NCBI RefSeq assembly: GCF_020400655.1
Contig: NZ_JAINRC010000013.1
Coordinates: 124,001 to 188,000 of the forward strand
Direction of reading: 5' to 3'
Length of the DNA: 64,000 nucleotides
From: Streptomyces spinosus
GTDB taxonomy: Bacteria; Actinomycetota; Actinomycetes; Streptomycetales; Streptomycetaceae
Part shown: piece by piece, positions 8,861 to 17,921 of the stretch
Layout of the letters: each line of letters opens with the position of its first letter
Numbering within the stretch: position 1 is the first letter of the stretch
Program-made: the position numbers and the translations under genes
The notes under the pieces: model-generated
Told to the model about the DNA's origin: nothing
Databases searched by the model: none
What the model saw: the letters and a program-made list of their open reading frames with translations, nothing else

Positions 8861-8902
8861 GCGGGCCGTGTGATGCGGGCCGTGTGATGCGGGCCGTGTG
8901 AT
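8861..8902. repeat. Three perfect tandem copies of a 14-bp unit
   Basis: The unit GCGGGCCGTGTGAT is repeated exactly three times (8861-8874, 8875-8888, 8889-8902) between the stress-protein and esterase genes. No open frame uses it. It is a minisatellite likely to vary in copy number between strains. Confidence 0.9.
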
Positions 8903-9091
8903 CCAGGGTGACGTCGGCTTAGCAGACCGCGCCGCGCCGCGCAATCCGTCCGGTGCCGACCGGCGGTCCCCCCGCTGTGGTGCGCCACGCCATGGTGCCC
9001 GGACACACCCGAACCTATGGTTCCGGCACTCCCGGCTGGTCCGCCGCGCGTGGGAGCGGCCGGGACCCGTGTGTCCACCGAAGGAGCCGCC

Positions 9092-10363
9092 ATGCCACTG
9101 CCCCCCTTCAGCAGGGCGCCCGCAGCACTACCACGGGCCCGCCCGCTGTCCCGCCTCCTGCCCCGACTGCTCGCCGTCCTCGCCGTCGTCCTCGGCACCG
9201 CGCTCGCCGGTCCCGCGCCCCGGGCCCACGCCGCCGTCACGCTCACCCGGGTGAGCGACTTCGGCTCCAACCCGGGCGCCCTCAGCATGTACGTCTACCG
9301 GCCCGCCACCCTGCCGGCCCACCCACCGGTGGTCGTCGCCCTGCACGGCTGCACGCAGAACGCCCAGGTCTACGCCGACAACTCCGGGCTGCCCCAACTC
9401 GCCGACCGCGACGGCTTCCTGCTGGTGCTCGCCGAGACCGGCACCGCCAACAACGCGAGCAAGTGCTTCAACTGGTTCCAGACCGGCGACAACCGGCGCG
9501 GTCAGGGCGAGGCCCTGTCCGTGCGGCAGATGGTCAGCCAAGCCGTCACCGCCTACGGCGCCGACCCGCAGCGCGTCTACGTCACCGGCCTGTCCGCCGG
9601 CGGCGCGATGACCACGGTCATGCTCGCCGCCTACCCGGACGTGTTCTCGGCGGGCGCGGTCGTGGCCGGCCTGCCCTACGACTGCACCAGGGACAACAGC
9701 CCCTACACCTGCATGAACCCCGGCGTCGACCTGAGTCCGGCCGCGTGGGCCCAGCGGGTGCGGGACGCCTACCCCTCGTACGGCGGGCCGTGGCCGCGCG
9801 CGGCCGTCTGGTACGGCGACCAGGACACCACCGTCGCACCGCGCAACGCCACCGAACTGCGCGACCAGTGGACGGCCCTGCACGGCCTGTCCCAGACCCC
9901 CACGCGCACGACGACGATCGGGCCCGACGCCACCCGGCAGGACCAGTACCTGGCCGCCGACGGCACGGTCGCCGTCGAGGTCGACCGGGTCCCGGGCATC
10001 GGGCACGGCACCCCGGTCGATCCGGGCACCGGCGGCGAACAGTGCGGGAGCACCGCGGCCCCGTACTTCCTCGACTCGATCTGCTCCAGCCGCTGGATCG
10101 CCCGGTTCTTCGGCCTGGACACCAGCGACCCCGGCGGCGGGGACCCGGGCGGCGGGGACCCTGACCCCGGCGGCGGCACCGCCGCCTGCTGGACGGCGAG
10201 CAACTACGCCCACGTACAGGCGGGACGGGCCACCACCAGCGGCGGCTACACCTACGCCAAGGGGTCCCAGCAGAACATGGGCCTGTACAACACGTTCGTC
10301 ACCCACACCCTGAAGGAAGCACCCCCGGGATACTTCACCCTCGCCGACACCGGCTGCCCCTGA
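9092..10363 (+). CDS. Secreted PHB-depolymerase-family esterase (CE1-like)
   Basis: Extracellular esterase, 423 residues. A signal peptide covers about residues 1-48 (basic start, hydrophobic LLAVLAVVLGTALAG, cleavage near AHA-AV). The catalytic domain shows VVVALHGCTQNAQVYADNSG (oxyanion region), the nucleophile elbow VTGLSAGGAMT, an Asp in WYGDQDTTV and a His in VPGIGHGTPVDPG, which match the poly(3-hydroxybutyrate) depolymerase / feruloyl-esterase group. A Gly/Pro/Asp-rich linker then leads to a short C-terminal domain of about 60 residues that may bind substrate. ATG 9092 is chosen for AAGGAG upstream. The next gene is a second secreted hydrolase on the same strand. Confidence 0.88.
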   Translation: MPLPPFSRAPAALPRARPLSRLLPRLLAVLAVVLGTALAGPAPRAHAAVTLTRVSDFGSNPGALSMYVYRPATLPAHPPVVVALHGCTQNAQVYADNSGLPQLADRDGFLLVLAETGTANNASKCFNWFQTGDNRRGQGEALSVRQMVSQAVTAYGADPQRVYVTGLSAGGAMTTVMLAAYPDVFSAGAVVAGLPYDCTRDNSPYTCMNPGVDLSPAAWAQRVRDAYPSYGGPWPRAAVWYGDQDTTVAPRNATELRDQWTALHGLSQTPTRTTTIGPDATRQDQYLAADGTVAVEVDRVPGIGHGTPVDPGTGGEQCGSTAAPYFLDSICSSRWIARFFGLDTSDPGGGDPGGGDPDPGGGTAACWTASNYAHVQAGRATTSGGYTYAKGSQQNMGLYNTFVTHTLKEAPPGYFTLADTGCP

Positions 10364-10503
10364 CAGCCGGTCAGCGACCGAGAAGGGCCGCCATGGTGGC
10401 CGACGCCGTCGAACGCGTCGTCATCATGGCGGCCCCACACATGTCCGGAACCCCCACACCGCCCCTAGCCTCCAGCGCGTCCCCAACCCGCCGGAGGAAC
10501 CAC

Positions 10504-11952
10504 ATGCTTCCCCACCCCACACCGCCACTCGGTCACCCCGGACGGCGCGCCCGGACAGTGCGGCGCACCGCGTTGACCGCGCTCTCGCTCGCCGCCGCCT
10601 GCTCCCTCCTGGTCACCCCCGCCACCGCCGCCCCCGTGGGACCGGAGCCCCTGGACGCCCACTGCGCGGGGCAGGCCCGCCTGCACGTCCCCGGGGCCGC
10701 CCGCCAGCAGGCCGACTGCCTGGACGAGCTGACCACCGCCGGGACCGTGGCCTCCGGCCACACCGACCCGGCCGACTACGCGGGCCTCACCCCCAAGGAC
10801 CTGCCCACGCCCAGCGGCGTCCCCGGCGTCCAGATCGACGGCTACTTCCCGGACACCTCCACCACCAACACCAACCACGGCTGGCACCACGACTCCCAGT
10901 TCGTCATCCGGCTGCCCGACCACTGGAACGGCGGCCTGGTGGTCGCCGGCACCCCCGGCAACCGCGAGCAGTACGCGAACGACCGGGCCATCGCCGACTG
11001 GGTGCTCGCCCGCGGCTACGCCTACGCCGCCACCGACAAGGGCAACACCGGCACGGCCTTCTACCGCGACGGCCGCCGTCCCGGCGACGCCATCGCCGAG
11101 TGGAACACCCGCCTCACCCAGCTCACCCGCGCCGCCCGCGCCGTCGTCACCCAGCGCTACCAGCGGCCCCCGGCCCGCACCCTCGCCACCGGCATGTCCA
11201 ACGGCGGCTACCTGGTGCGCTGGCAGCTGGAGCACCACCCCGAGCTGTACGACGGCGGAGTCGACTGGGAGGGCACCCTCTGGCGCACCGACGGCCCCAA
11301 CCTGTTCACCTTCCTGCCGTCCGCGCTGCGCCACTACCCCGCCTACGCCGCGGGCGGCCCCGGCGCGGCCGAGGCCGAGGCGGCGCTGCACCGGGCCGGC
11401 TTCCCGGCCGGCTCCGAGTTCCTGTGGCCGTACCACCACCAGGTCTACTGGGACCTCACCCAGCGGATCTACCGCGAGGAACTCGACCCCGGCTACGACG
11501 GTGACACAGAGGCCGGCACCCCGTACTGCGCCTCCGGCACCCCGGCCTGCGACGCCGACTACGCCTACCCGGAGCGGCCCGCCGCCGTCCACCGGGCGGT
11601 CGACCGCATCGCGCTGACCGGACGCATCGGCAAGCCCTTGATCACCCTCCAGGGCACCCTCGACGTCCTGCTGCCGATCAGCCAGGACTCGGACGTCTAC
11701 GCGCGCATGGTGCACCAGGCGGGCCGCGGCTCCCTGCTGCGCTACTACCGCATCGAGGACGGCACGCACACCGACTCGCTCGCCGACGTCTTCCCCGGCC
11801 GGGTCCGCCCGATGGTGCCCTGCCACCGCTCCGCCTTCACGGCCCTGGAACGCTGGCTCGCCGGAACCGGCCGCCCGCCCGCCGACCGCACCGTCGCCCG
11901 CCCGGCCGGCGCGGACCCCGCCACCCTGCTCACCAGCTGCCCCCTGGACTAG
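10504..11952 (+). CDS. Secreted alpha/beta hydrolase, tannase / hydroxybutyrate-oligomer-hydrolase-like
   Basis: Exported protein of 482 residues; signal peptide about 1-42 ending TPATAAP. The mature part has VVAGTPGNREQ, a nucleophile elbow TGMSNGGYL, VDWEGTLWR, an acidic GTLDVLLPI loop and DGTHTDSLAD with a candidate catalytic His. The SNGG elbow and overall length fit secreted tannase/feruloyl esterase or 3-hydroxybutyrate oligomer hydrolase families. ATG 10504 has GGAGG 8 bp upstream. It directly follows the PHB-depolymerase-like gene, so a shared role in polyester or polyphenol-ester breakdown is reasonable inference. Confidence 0.75.
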   Translation: MLPHPTPPLGHPGRRARTVRRTALTALSLAAACSLLVTPATAAPVGPEPLDAHCAGQARLHVPGAARQQADCLDELTTAGTVASGHTDPADYAGLTPKDLPTPSGVPGVQIDGYFPDTSTTNTNHGWHHDSQFVIRLPDHWNGGLVVAGTPGNREQYANDRAIADWVLARGYAYAATDKGNTGTAFYRDGRRPGDAIAEWNTRLTQLTRAARAVVTQRYQRPPARTLATGMSNGGYLVRWQLEHHPELYDGGVDWEGTLWRTDGPNLFTFLPSALRHYPAYAAGGPGAAEAEAALHRAGFPAGSEFLWPYHHQVYWDLTQRIYREELDPGYDGDTEAGTPYCASGTPACDADYAYPERPAAVHRAVDRIALTGRIGKPLITLQGTLDVLLPISQDSDVYARMVHQAGRGSLLRYYRIEDGTHTDSLADVFPGRVRPMVPCHRSAFTALERWLAGTGRPPADRTVARPAGADPATLLTSCPLD

Positions 11953-12088
11953 GGTCGTCCGGATAGGGCCGGATCCGAACGACAGGCCCCAGGCCCGCGA
12001 CACCGGGATGATCCGAACGGCAGGGCCCAGCCCGTCTCCCGGGCGCCCGCAGGTCACCCACCGGAGCCCAGGCACGTACCATGGCCGC

Positions 12089-12586
12089 ATGTCGTTCCTC
12101 CGCCGCCGCAGCGCGACCCCTGCCGGACCCGACTTCGACGTGCTGGCCATGGACCCGGGCGACTGGCCGGGCAACCTCGGCGCGGGTCTGCTGCCCGCCC
12201 CCGACGGGACCTGCCAGGGCGTCTTCCTGCGTTACGACCTGTTCGGCGGACGCGGCCCCGCCATGATCATCGGCAACCTCCCCGAGGGCTCCCCGGCCCG
12301 TGAGGTCGCCGAGGGGGAGATCCCCTTCGAGGTGGGGCAGCTGCTGCTAGCGCTGGAGAACGACGAGGAGATCACCGTCGTCGGCGTCGAGGACACCCCG
12401 GTGCTCCAGGGCGACAACCTCCTCATCGTGCGACGGCTGAAGCTCTCCGAGAGCCGGATCTCCTGCGTCCAGTTCGACCGCAGCGACGGCGTCCTCGTCA
12501 CCATCGCCGCCTGGGACCGCCCGATCACCGACGACCTGTACGCCCTGCTGAAGCCGCTCCCGGCGGAGCTCTTCCAGCAGGGCTGA
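12089..12586 (+). CDS. Hypothetical cytosolic protein conserved in Streptomyces
   Basis: Protein of 165 residues from ATG 12089. It is acidic and without signal peptide or membrane segments. It contains DVLAMDPGDWPGNLGAGLLP, a region GVFLRYDLFGGRGPAMIIG, and a beta-rich second half with FDRSDGVLVTIAAWDRP. No family recognised. It is convergent with the amidase gene; a shared bidirectional hairpin lies between them. Confidence 0.6.
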   Translation: MSFLRRRSATPAGPDFDVLAMDPGDWPGNLGAGLLPAPDGTCQGVFLRYDLFGGRGPAMIIGNLPEGSPAREVAEGEIPFEVGQLLLALENDEEITVVGVEDTPVLQGDNLLIVRRLKLSESRISCVQFDRSDGVLVTIAAWDRPITDDLYALLKPLPAELFQQG

Positions 12587-12607
12587 GAGCAGGGACGCGC
12601 GCGGGGC

Positions 12608-12636
12608 GAGGGCCGGGGTGGGACACCCCGGCCCTC
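12608..12636. terminator. Bidirectional terminator hairpin
   Basis: 13-bp perfect stem (12608-12620 with 12624-12636) and a GGA loop, placed between the convergent hypothetical gene and the amidase gene and touching the amidase stop codon. Confidence 0.8.
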
Positions 12637-14608
12637 AGTCGTGCGCCGGCCTTTCGAGCGTCACGTCCGCCGCCCGGACGAACCCGACCCGGTGGCCGTA
12701 CTGGATCTCGTAGTACAGGTCCTGGCCCGCCACGACCCGGTGCGAGTCGGGCGTGAAGGTCACCGCGTAGTAGTACTCGCCCGGTACCTCGTCACCGACC
12801 ACGTACTTCTGCCCGGCCGGGATGGTGTAGGGCAGCGGCACCACCGACTGGGCGGGGACGCCCGCCGGGTAGGCCTCCTTCTCCGGGTAGGCGCGGCCGT
12901 ACACCGGGATGCTCGTCAGGCCGTCCTTCGGCCTCACCACGAGGCCCCTGGCCGGTACGGCCGTCGGGTCCTTGGCGGGGTTGCGGAACCAGGCCTTCTG
13001 CCCCAGGTACCAGATCGCCGTCCAGTCACCCCAGCGGTCCGCCACCGCGTACTGCTGACCGGTGGAGACCCGTGAGGACAGGTCGTTCACCCCGTCCGTC
13101 GGCTCCGTCTTCAGACCGATGTCCCTGACCAGCGGGGCGGTCACGTCGTGGTCGGTGTACAGCCGCACCTCGCTGGATCCGTGCGCCGGGCACGGCTCGC
13201 CCTTGGTGGTGCAGCCGGTGTACACCGGCCGGTTCGACGTGTAGTCGGGCAGGATCGTGACCACACCGGCGTGCCGGCCGGCCGTGGGCCGGAACGGGTG
13301 GCCGAGCAGCTGGAAGTAGTGCCGCCAGTCCCAGTACGGGCCGGGGTCCGTGTGCATGCCCGGGACGGTGGACGCGGTCGGACCGGGCACGTTGTCGTGG
13401 CCCAGGACGTGCTGCCGGTCCAGCGGGATGCCGTAGGTCCGGGACAGGTACCGCACCAGCCGCGCCGAGGACCGGTACATCGCCTCCGTGTACCAGGCGT
13501 CCGGCGAGACGAGGAACCCCTCGTGCTCGATGCCGATCGACTTGGCGTTGATGTACCAGTTGCCGGCGTGCCAGGCCACGTCCTTGCCCTGGACGTGCTG
13601 GGCGATCAGACCGTCGGTGGAGCGGATCGTGTAGTTCCAGGACACATAGGTGGGGTCCTTGATGAGGTTCATGACCCCGTCCCAGGCGCCCTCGGTGTCA
13701 TGGATGACGATGTACTTGACGCTCTGCGACGCCGGGCGGTCGCCGAGGTCGTGGTTGCCGTAGTCGTTGTCCCCGAACTCCTCGTACGGCGCCGGGACCG
13801 ACACACAGGACACCGACCGGGGGCACTCGGTGCCGTCCGTGGACAGCGTGCGCAGGCCCGTCCGCCCCAGCCTGCCGCTGTCGGCGGTCAGCCCTGGCTG
13901 GGCGGCCAGGGACACCCGCTGGCCGTCGTCCGTGACGCGTTCCTCGCCGGTGCGCAGTACGTCGTACACGTCGTCGGCGTACGCGGTGGCGGTCGCGGTG
14001 TCGTCGGCGCCGGAGAACCGGGCCACCGCGCCGTACCAGTCGGCCGGGTCGGCGCTCAGCGGCTCGCCCAGCTCCTTCTGCGTGGCGGCGAGCAGGGCGG
14101 CGCCGCCCGCCACGTTCGCCGCCGGGTCGGTGCGCAGCTCCTCGGCGGGGATGCCGCTCAGCTCGGCCGCCCTCGGCAGCGTCTTCAGCCGGGCCGGGAC
14201 CGCCGTCTCGGCCGGCACGTCGGCGACGGGGTGCAGCGCGGCACGAGCGCTGTCGCCCCGGGCGTCCTCCGTTCCCTCGGCGAAGTGCTCCGCGGTGGCG
14301 AGCGCGGTCCGGGCGTCGGTGAGGTGCATCGGGCCGTAGCCGCCGGTGACGCTCGGCGCGCCACCGTGCGCGTCCCAGCGGGACTGCAGGTAGGAGACGG
14401 CCAGCAGCACGCTCTGCGGCACGTGGTAGTCGGCCGCCGCGGTGGCGAACGCGTCCTGCAACCGGTGCGGGCCGGGATCCGCGGCGGTGGGGGCGGGGGC
14501 GGCGCCGAGCAGGGGCAGCAACAGGGCCGCGGAGGCCAGCGGGACGGCGGTCCGCCGCAGACGTCTGTGGCCGCGTGTGGACGTGGGGTCGGTGGCGGGT
14601 CCTCGCAA
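12635..14608 (-). CDS. Secreted N-acetylmuramoyl-L-alanine amidase (Amidase_2)
   Basis: Peptidoglycan amidase of 657 residues. The signal peptide is about 1-43 (RRLRRTAVPLASAALLLPLLG). An alpha-helical N-terminal domain (about 50-230) resembles lysozyme-like or repeat regions of Streptomyces amidases. The zinc amidase domain (about 290-450) has VIHDTEG (first His), a mid-domain GIEHEGF and HTDPGPYWDW (last zinc ligand region). The C-terminal 200 residues look like SH3-type wall-binding modules. It cleaves the MurNAc-L-Ala bond. The start is TTG 14608, supported by a perfect AGGAGG at 14614-14619 with 5-bp spacing. A DasR-box-like palindrome lies upstream at 14778-14795. Confidence 0.9.
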   Translation of the reverse strand: MRGPATDPTSTRGHRRLRRTAVPLASAALLLPLLGAAPAPTAADPGPHRLQDAFATAAADYHVPQSVLLAVSYLQSRWDAHGGAPSVTGGYGPMHLTDARTALATAEHFAEGTEDARGDSARAALHPVADVPAETAVPARLKTLPRAAELSGIPAEELRTDPAANVAGGAALLAATQKELGEPLSADPADWYGAVARFSGADDTATATAYADDVYDVLRTGEERVTDDGQRVSLAAQPGLTADSGRLGRTGLRTLSTDGTECPRSVSCVSVPAPYEEFGDNDYGNHDLGDRPASQSVKYIVIHDTEGAWDGVMNLIKDPTYVSWNYTIRSTDGLIAQHVQGKDVAWHAGNWYINAKSIGIEHEGFLVSPDAWYTEAMYRSSARLVRYLSRTYGIPLDRQHVLGHDNVPGPTASTVPGMHTDPGPYWDWRHYFQLLGHPFRPTAGRHAGVVTILPDYTSNRPVYTGCTTKGEPCPAHGSSEVRLYTDHDVTAPLVRDIGLKTEPTDGVNDLSSRVSTGQQYAVADRWGDWTAIWYLGQKAWFRNPAKDPTAVPARGLVVRPKDGLTSIPVYGRAYPEKEAYPAGVPAQSVVPLPYTIPAGQKYVVGDEVPGEYYYAVTFTPDSHRVVAGQDLYYEIQYGHRVGFVRAADVTLERPAHD

Positions 14609-14777
14609 TGCGGCCTCCTGTGACGGGCGGGGCGTGGCGGGGCGTACGGCGCCAGGCTGGGTCAGTGGTACCGGCTTGCCGACGATCCGTCAATGATGCC
14701 CGGGGAAAGGTGATTTCCCATGTCACGGAGGGTTTCCGGCGAGTTTCTCGGCGGCGGTGCCCGGGCCTGCGGGGCGT

Positions 14778-14795
14778 CACTGGCATACACCAGTG
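14778..14795. promoter_or_regulatory. dre-like palindrome (candidate DasR site)
   Basis: CACTGG and CCAGTG arms flank CATACA. The inner 16 bases match the DasR responsive element ACTGGTCTAGACCAGT at 13 positions. It is about 170 bp upstream of a peptidoglycan amidase, a plausible member of a GlcNAc-controlled regulon. Binding is untested. Confidence 0.45.
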
Positions 14796-14824
14796 GATCT
14801 CGAGGTCCGGGCCCGCGCACGAAG

Positions 14825-14859
14825 GTCCGCGGTGCGCCGCCGCTCAGGGCGCACCGCGG
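14825..14859 (-). terminator. Terminator hairpin after the APH-like gene
   Basis: 13-bp perfect stem (14825-14837 with 14847-14859) and 9-bp loop, 14 bp beyond the stop codon of the leftward APH-family gene. Confidence 0.75.
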
Positions 14860-14872
14860 AGCCGTCGCCCGG

Positions 14873-16018
14873 TCAGCGAGTGCCGACCGCCGCGCGGACG
14901 GCCTTGCGGGCCATCTGGCAGTCGTCGTGCAACCGCCTGAGCAGCAGCCGCTGTTCCTCGCCGGACGGCATGGCACCGGGGTGGGCCGCGACCGGTGCCG
15001 CCGGGGCCGTGTCCTGCATCGAACGCTGCACGGCCGTCTCGTACGTACGGATCTCCCGGGTCAGCAGGAGCATCAGGTTCACCAGGAAGGCGTCCCGGGA
15101 GGCCGGGCCCGCCGACTGGGCGATCTGGCTGATCTGCCGCCGGGCCAACGGCGCGTCCCCGAGGACCAGCCACAGCGTCGCCAGGTCGTACCCCGGCAGG
15201 TACCAGCCCGCGTGCTCCCAGTCCACCAGCACTGGACCGGCCGGTGACAACAGGATGTTCGACAGCAGCGCGTCGCCGTGGCAGAACTGGAGCATGCCGT
15301 GCCGGCCCACCTCGTGGGCGATGCCGTGCAGCAGCTTCTGCAGGTCGCCGAGGTCGCGGTCGGTGAGCAGGCCCAGTTCGTGGTACCGGGAGATCCGGGC
15401 CGCGTAGTCCAGCGGCATGTCGAAGGTGCCCGCCGGGGGCCGCCAGGCGTTCAGCCGGCAGATCGCGCCGAGCGCGGCCCGGACGTCGGCGCGCGGCGGG
15501 GCCTCCACCGGATGCCGCTGGAAGGACGCCGTCCGGCCCGGCATCCGCTCGATCACCAGCGTGCAGTTGTCCGGGTCCGCCGCGATCAGCCTCGGCACCC
15601 GGACCGGCGGCCGGTGCCGGACGAACGAGCGGTATGCGGCTATTTCCTGGCGGCTCCGCTCCGCCCAGGCGGGCGAGTGGTCCAGGAGACACTTCGCGAC
15701 GGCCGTGCTGCGCCCTGTCGTCCCGACGAGGAGGACGGACCGTCCGCTGCGCCGCAGGACCTGCACCGGGGCGAACTCCGGGCAGATCCGGTGCACCGAG
15801 GCGAGCGCGGTGCGCAGCTGCGCGCCCTGGGGGCCGGACAGGTCCAGCCTCCCGCTGAGCGGTGGGGTGCCGGGCTGGCCCGGGACCCGCCGGGTCCGGC
15901 CCGCGACCGGCACGGGACCGCCCGGGCGCGGTGCCGGGTCGAGGTAGGGCCCGCCGCCCGCCGGGCGGGGGCGCAGCGGCCGGGACGGGGCGGACACGGA
16001 GGACGATGCTGCGTACAT
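14873..16018 (-). CDS. APH/choline-kinase-fold phosphotransferase
   Basis: Protein of 381 residues with the aminoglycoside-phosphotransferase fold. Key features are the invariant lysine region AVAKCLLDHS, the catalytic loop CHGDALLSNILL (HxDxxxxN) and the Mg-binding LVDWEHAGWYLPGYDLA. The first 90 residues are a Pro/Arg-rich, probably disordered extension. Members phosphorylate antibiotics, choline, sugars or other small molecules; the substrate is not predictable. ATG 16018 is chosen because the conserved domain follows; its GAAGGGA site is rather distant, so a downstream start is possible. It is divergent from the NsdA-like gene. Confidence 0.8.
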   Translation of the reverse strand: MYAASSSVSAPSRPLRPRPAGGGPYLDPAPRPGGPVPVAGRTRRVPGQPGTPPLSGRLDLSGPQGAQLRTALASVHRICPEFAPVQVLRRSGRSVLLVGTTGRSTAVAKCLLDHSPAWAERSRQEIAAYRSFVRHRPPVRVPRLIAADPDNCTLVIERMPGRTASFQRHPVEAPPRADVRAALGAICRLNAWRPPAGTFDMPLDYAARISRYHELGLLTDRDLGDLQKLLHGIAHEVGRHGMLQFCHGDALLSNILLSPAGPVLVDWEHAGWYLPGYDLATLWLVLGDAPLARRQISQIAQSAGPASRDAFLVNLMLLLTREIRTYETAVQRSMQDTAPAAPVAAHPGAMPSGEEQRLLLRRLHDDCQMARKAVRAAVGTR

Positions 16019-16362
16019 GGGAGAAACAGATCCCTTCGTGTGCCTGCGGTGCCTGCCTGTACGTCCGCGTCCCGAACTCGTGCTCAGGTCACGTGCCCCG
16101 TGAGCGTGGTTCCGGGAGCGTGCGCCCACCCGGCCCGGCCGTACGGGTACACCCTGGGGAGTGTGCCCGTCGTCGCCCGCCGTGCTCCGCCGTATACGGC
16201 CGTCATATGCGGGTGGCGACCGGGTCGGGGTGGCGCGTTCCTACCTGACACCCGATCGCCGGTGGCACACCATCTGGCGGACCCTGGCGAACCGTGGCGA
16301 ATAGTCGCCCGGCAACGTGCACCCGGCTACTGTCAACTCAGCCGAGAACCTGGGGGCTTGAC
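16019..16362. promoter_or_regulatory. Divergent promoter region with 10-bp-phased TGGCG repeats
   Basis: 344 bp between the APH-like gene (leftward) and the NsdA-like gene (rightward). TGGCG occurs at 16275, 16285 and 16295, exactly one helical turn apart, and TGGCA at 16263. Such phasing suggests cooperative binding of a regulator 64-88 bp before the NsdA-like start. No gene is seen here. Confidence 0.4.
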
Positions 16363-17859
16363 GTGAGCGGACAACCCAACACCCGGCTTGCGGACCTGTT
16401 CGGCCTGGCCGGCTGGTCCAAGGGCGAACTCGCGAGGCTGGTCAACCGGCAGGCGGCGGCCATGGGCCATCCGCAGCTGGCGACCGACACCTCCCGGGTG
16501 CGGCGGTGGATCGACATGGGAGAGATCCCGCGCGATCCGGTGCCGCGGGTGCTGGCGGCCCTGTTCACCGAGCGTCTCGGCCGTGTCGTGACCATCGAGG
16601 ACCTAGGTCTGGTGCGGCACGGGCGTACGGGGAAACGGCAGAGCGACGGGATCGAGGAACATCCCGACGGTGTGCCGTGGGCGCCCGAACGGACCGCCGC
16701 GGTCCTCACCGAATTCACGGGAATGGACCTCATGCTCAACCGACGCGGCTTGGTGGGCGCGGGTGCCGCGCTCGCCGCGGGATCCACACTCAGCAGCGCC
16801 ATGCGCGACTGGCTGCACACCGACCCGGCCCTGAGGGCCGACGCCCCTGTCCTCGACGACCCCCTGAACGCCGACCCCGCCGGGTTCGACCGCTACGAGG
16901 CCGCCCCCGTCGGGTCCCAGGAGATCGAGGAGCTGGAGCGCTCGGTCGAGGTGTTCCGCGCCTGGGACGCGGCCCGTGGCGGCGGGCTGCAGCGCAAGGC
17001 GGTCGTGGGCCAGCTCAACGAGGTGGGCGGCATGCTCGCCTACCACCATCCACCCCACCTCCAGCGGCGCCTGTGGGGCGTCGCGGCCAACCTCGCCGTC
17101 CTCGCGGGCTGGATGTCGCACGACGTCGGCCTGGAGCCCACGGCGCAGAAGTACTTCGTCATCGCGGCCCACGCCGCCAGAGAGGGCGGTGACCGGCCGC
17201 GCGCGGGTGAGGCGCTGTCCCGGGCGGCCCGGCAGATGGTGCACCTCGGCCGGCCCGACGACGCGCTGGACCTGATGAAGCTCGCCCAGTCCGGCGCCGG
17301 CGACCGTCTGCAGCCACGGACGAAGGCGATGTTCCACACCATCGAGGCCTGGGCGCAGGCGTCGATGGGCAAGGGCCAGGCGATGCGCCGCACGCTCGGG
17401 CGGGCGGAGGACCTCTTCGTCTCCGACCGGCAGGACGTGGAACCGCCGGACTGGATGCAGACCTTCAAGGACGAGGATCTGTACGGCATGCAGGCGCTCG
17501 CGTACCGCACGCTGGCGGAGTTCGACCCGGGCGCGGCCGCCCACGCCCAGCACTACGCGGAGAAGGCCCTCGCCCTGCGCGTCGACGGGCGGGAGCGGTC
17601 GAAGATCTTCGACCATCTGTCCATGGCGTCGGCCTGCTTCATCGCCGACGACCCCGAACAGGCCGACCGTTACGCCCGGCTGGCCCTGATGTCGATGGGG
17701 TCGAACTCCTCCCGGCGCACCTGGGACCGGCTGCGGCAGATGTACCGGCTGACCGCGGAGTACGCCGGCTATCCGAGGATCCACGAGCTGCGGGAGGAGA
17801 TCCGGCTCGCGCTGCCCAAGCCGAGGAGCAAGGGGGAGGGCAACAGCGCACAGGCATGA
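16363..17859 (+). CDS. NsdA-like developmental regulator (TPR-type)
   Basis: Protein of 498 residues from GTG 16363 (GGGGG 6-10 bp upstream). The N-terminus (LADLFGLAGWSKGELARLVNRQA, then TDTSRVRRWIDMGEIPRDPVPRVLAALF) is an XRE-like helix-turn-helix seen in Streptomyces sporulation proteins such as NsdA and SCO4114. The remaining 350 residues are helical, with tetratricopeptide-like repeats (HAQHYAEKALALRVDGRER, CFIADDPEQADRYARLALMSM). NsdA in S. coelicolor represses antibiotic production and morphological development; which paralogue this is cannot be decided here. It is convergent with a PAS-PP2C phosphatase gene. Confidence 0.8.
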   Translation: MSGQPNTRLADLFGLAGWSKGELARLVNRQAAAMGHPQLATDTSRVRRWIDMGEIPRDPVPRVLAALFTERLGRVVTIEDLGLVRHGRTGKRQSDGIEEHPDGVPWAPERTAAVLTEFTGMDLMLNRRGLVGAGAALAAGSTLSSAMRDWLHTDPALRADAPVLDDPLNADPAGFDRYEAAPVGSQEIEELERSVEVFRAWDAARGGGLQRKAVVGQLNEVGGMLAYHHPPHLQRRLWGVAANLAVLAGWMSHDVGLEPTAQKYFVIAAHAAREGGDRPRAGEALSRAARQMVHLGRPDDALDLMKLAQSGAGDRLQPRTKAMFHTIEAWAQASMGKGQAMRRTLGRAEDLFVSDRQDVEPPDWMQTFKDEDLYGMQALAYRTLAEFDPGAAAHAQHYAEKALALRVDGRERSKIFDHLSMASACFIADDPEQADRYARLALMSMGSNSSRRTWDRLRQMYRLTAEYAGYPRIHELREEIRLALPKPRSKGEGNSAQA

Positions 17860-17885
17860 GCGCACAGGCACAGGGGCCTGTGCGC
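17860..17885. terminator. Bidirectional terminator hairpin
   Basis: 10-bp stem (17860-17869 with 17876-17885) and 6-base loop immediately after the NsdA-like stop codon and before the convergent phosphatase stop. Confidence 0.7.
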
Positions 17886-17921
17886 CGACCGGCCCGGCGG
17901 GCCGGCCACATGGGGTGACCG

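Noticed and set aside
12008..12088. Longer N-terminus for the 12089 gene
   Set aside because: The added residues are Pro/Gly-rich and overlap an intergenic region without a ribosome site.
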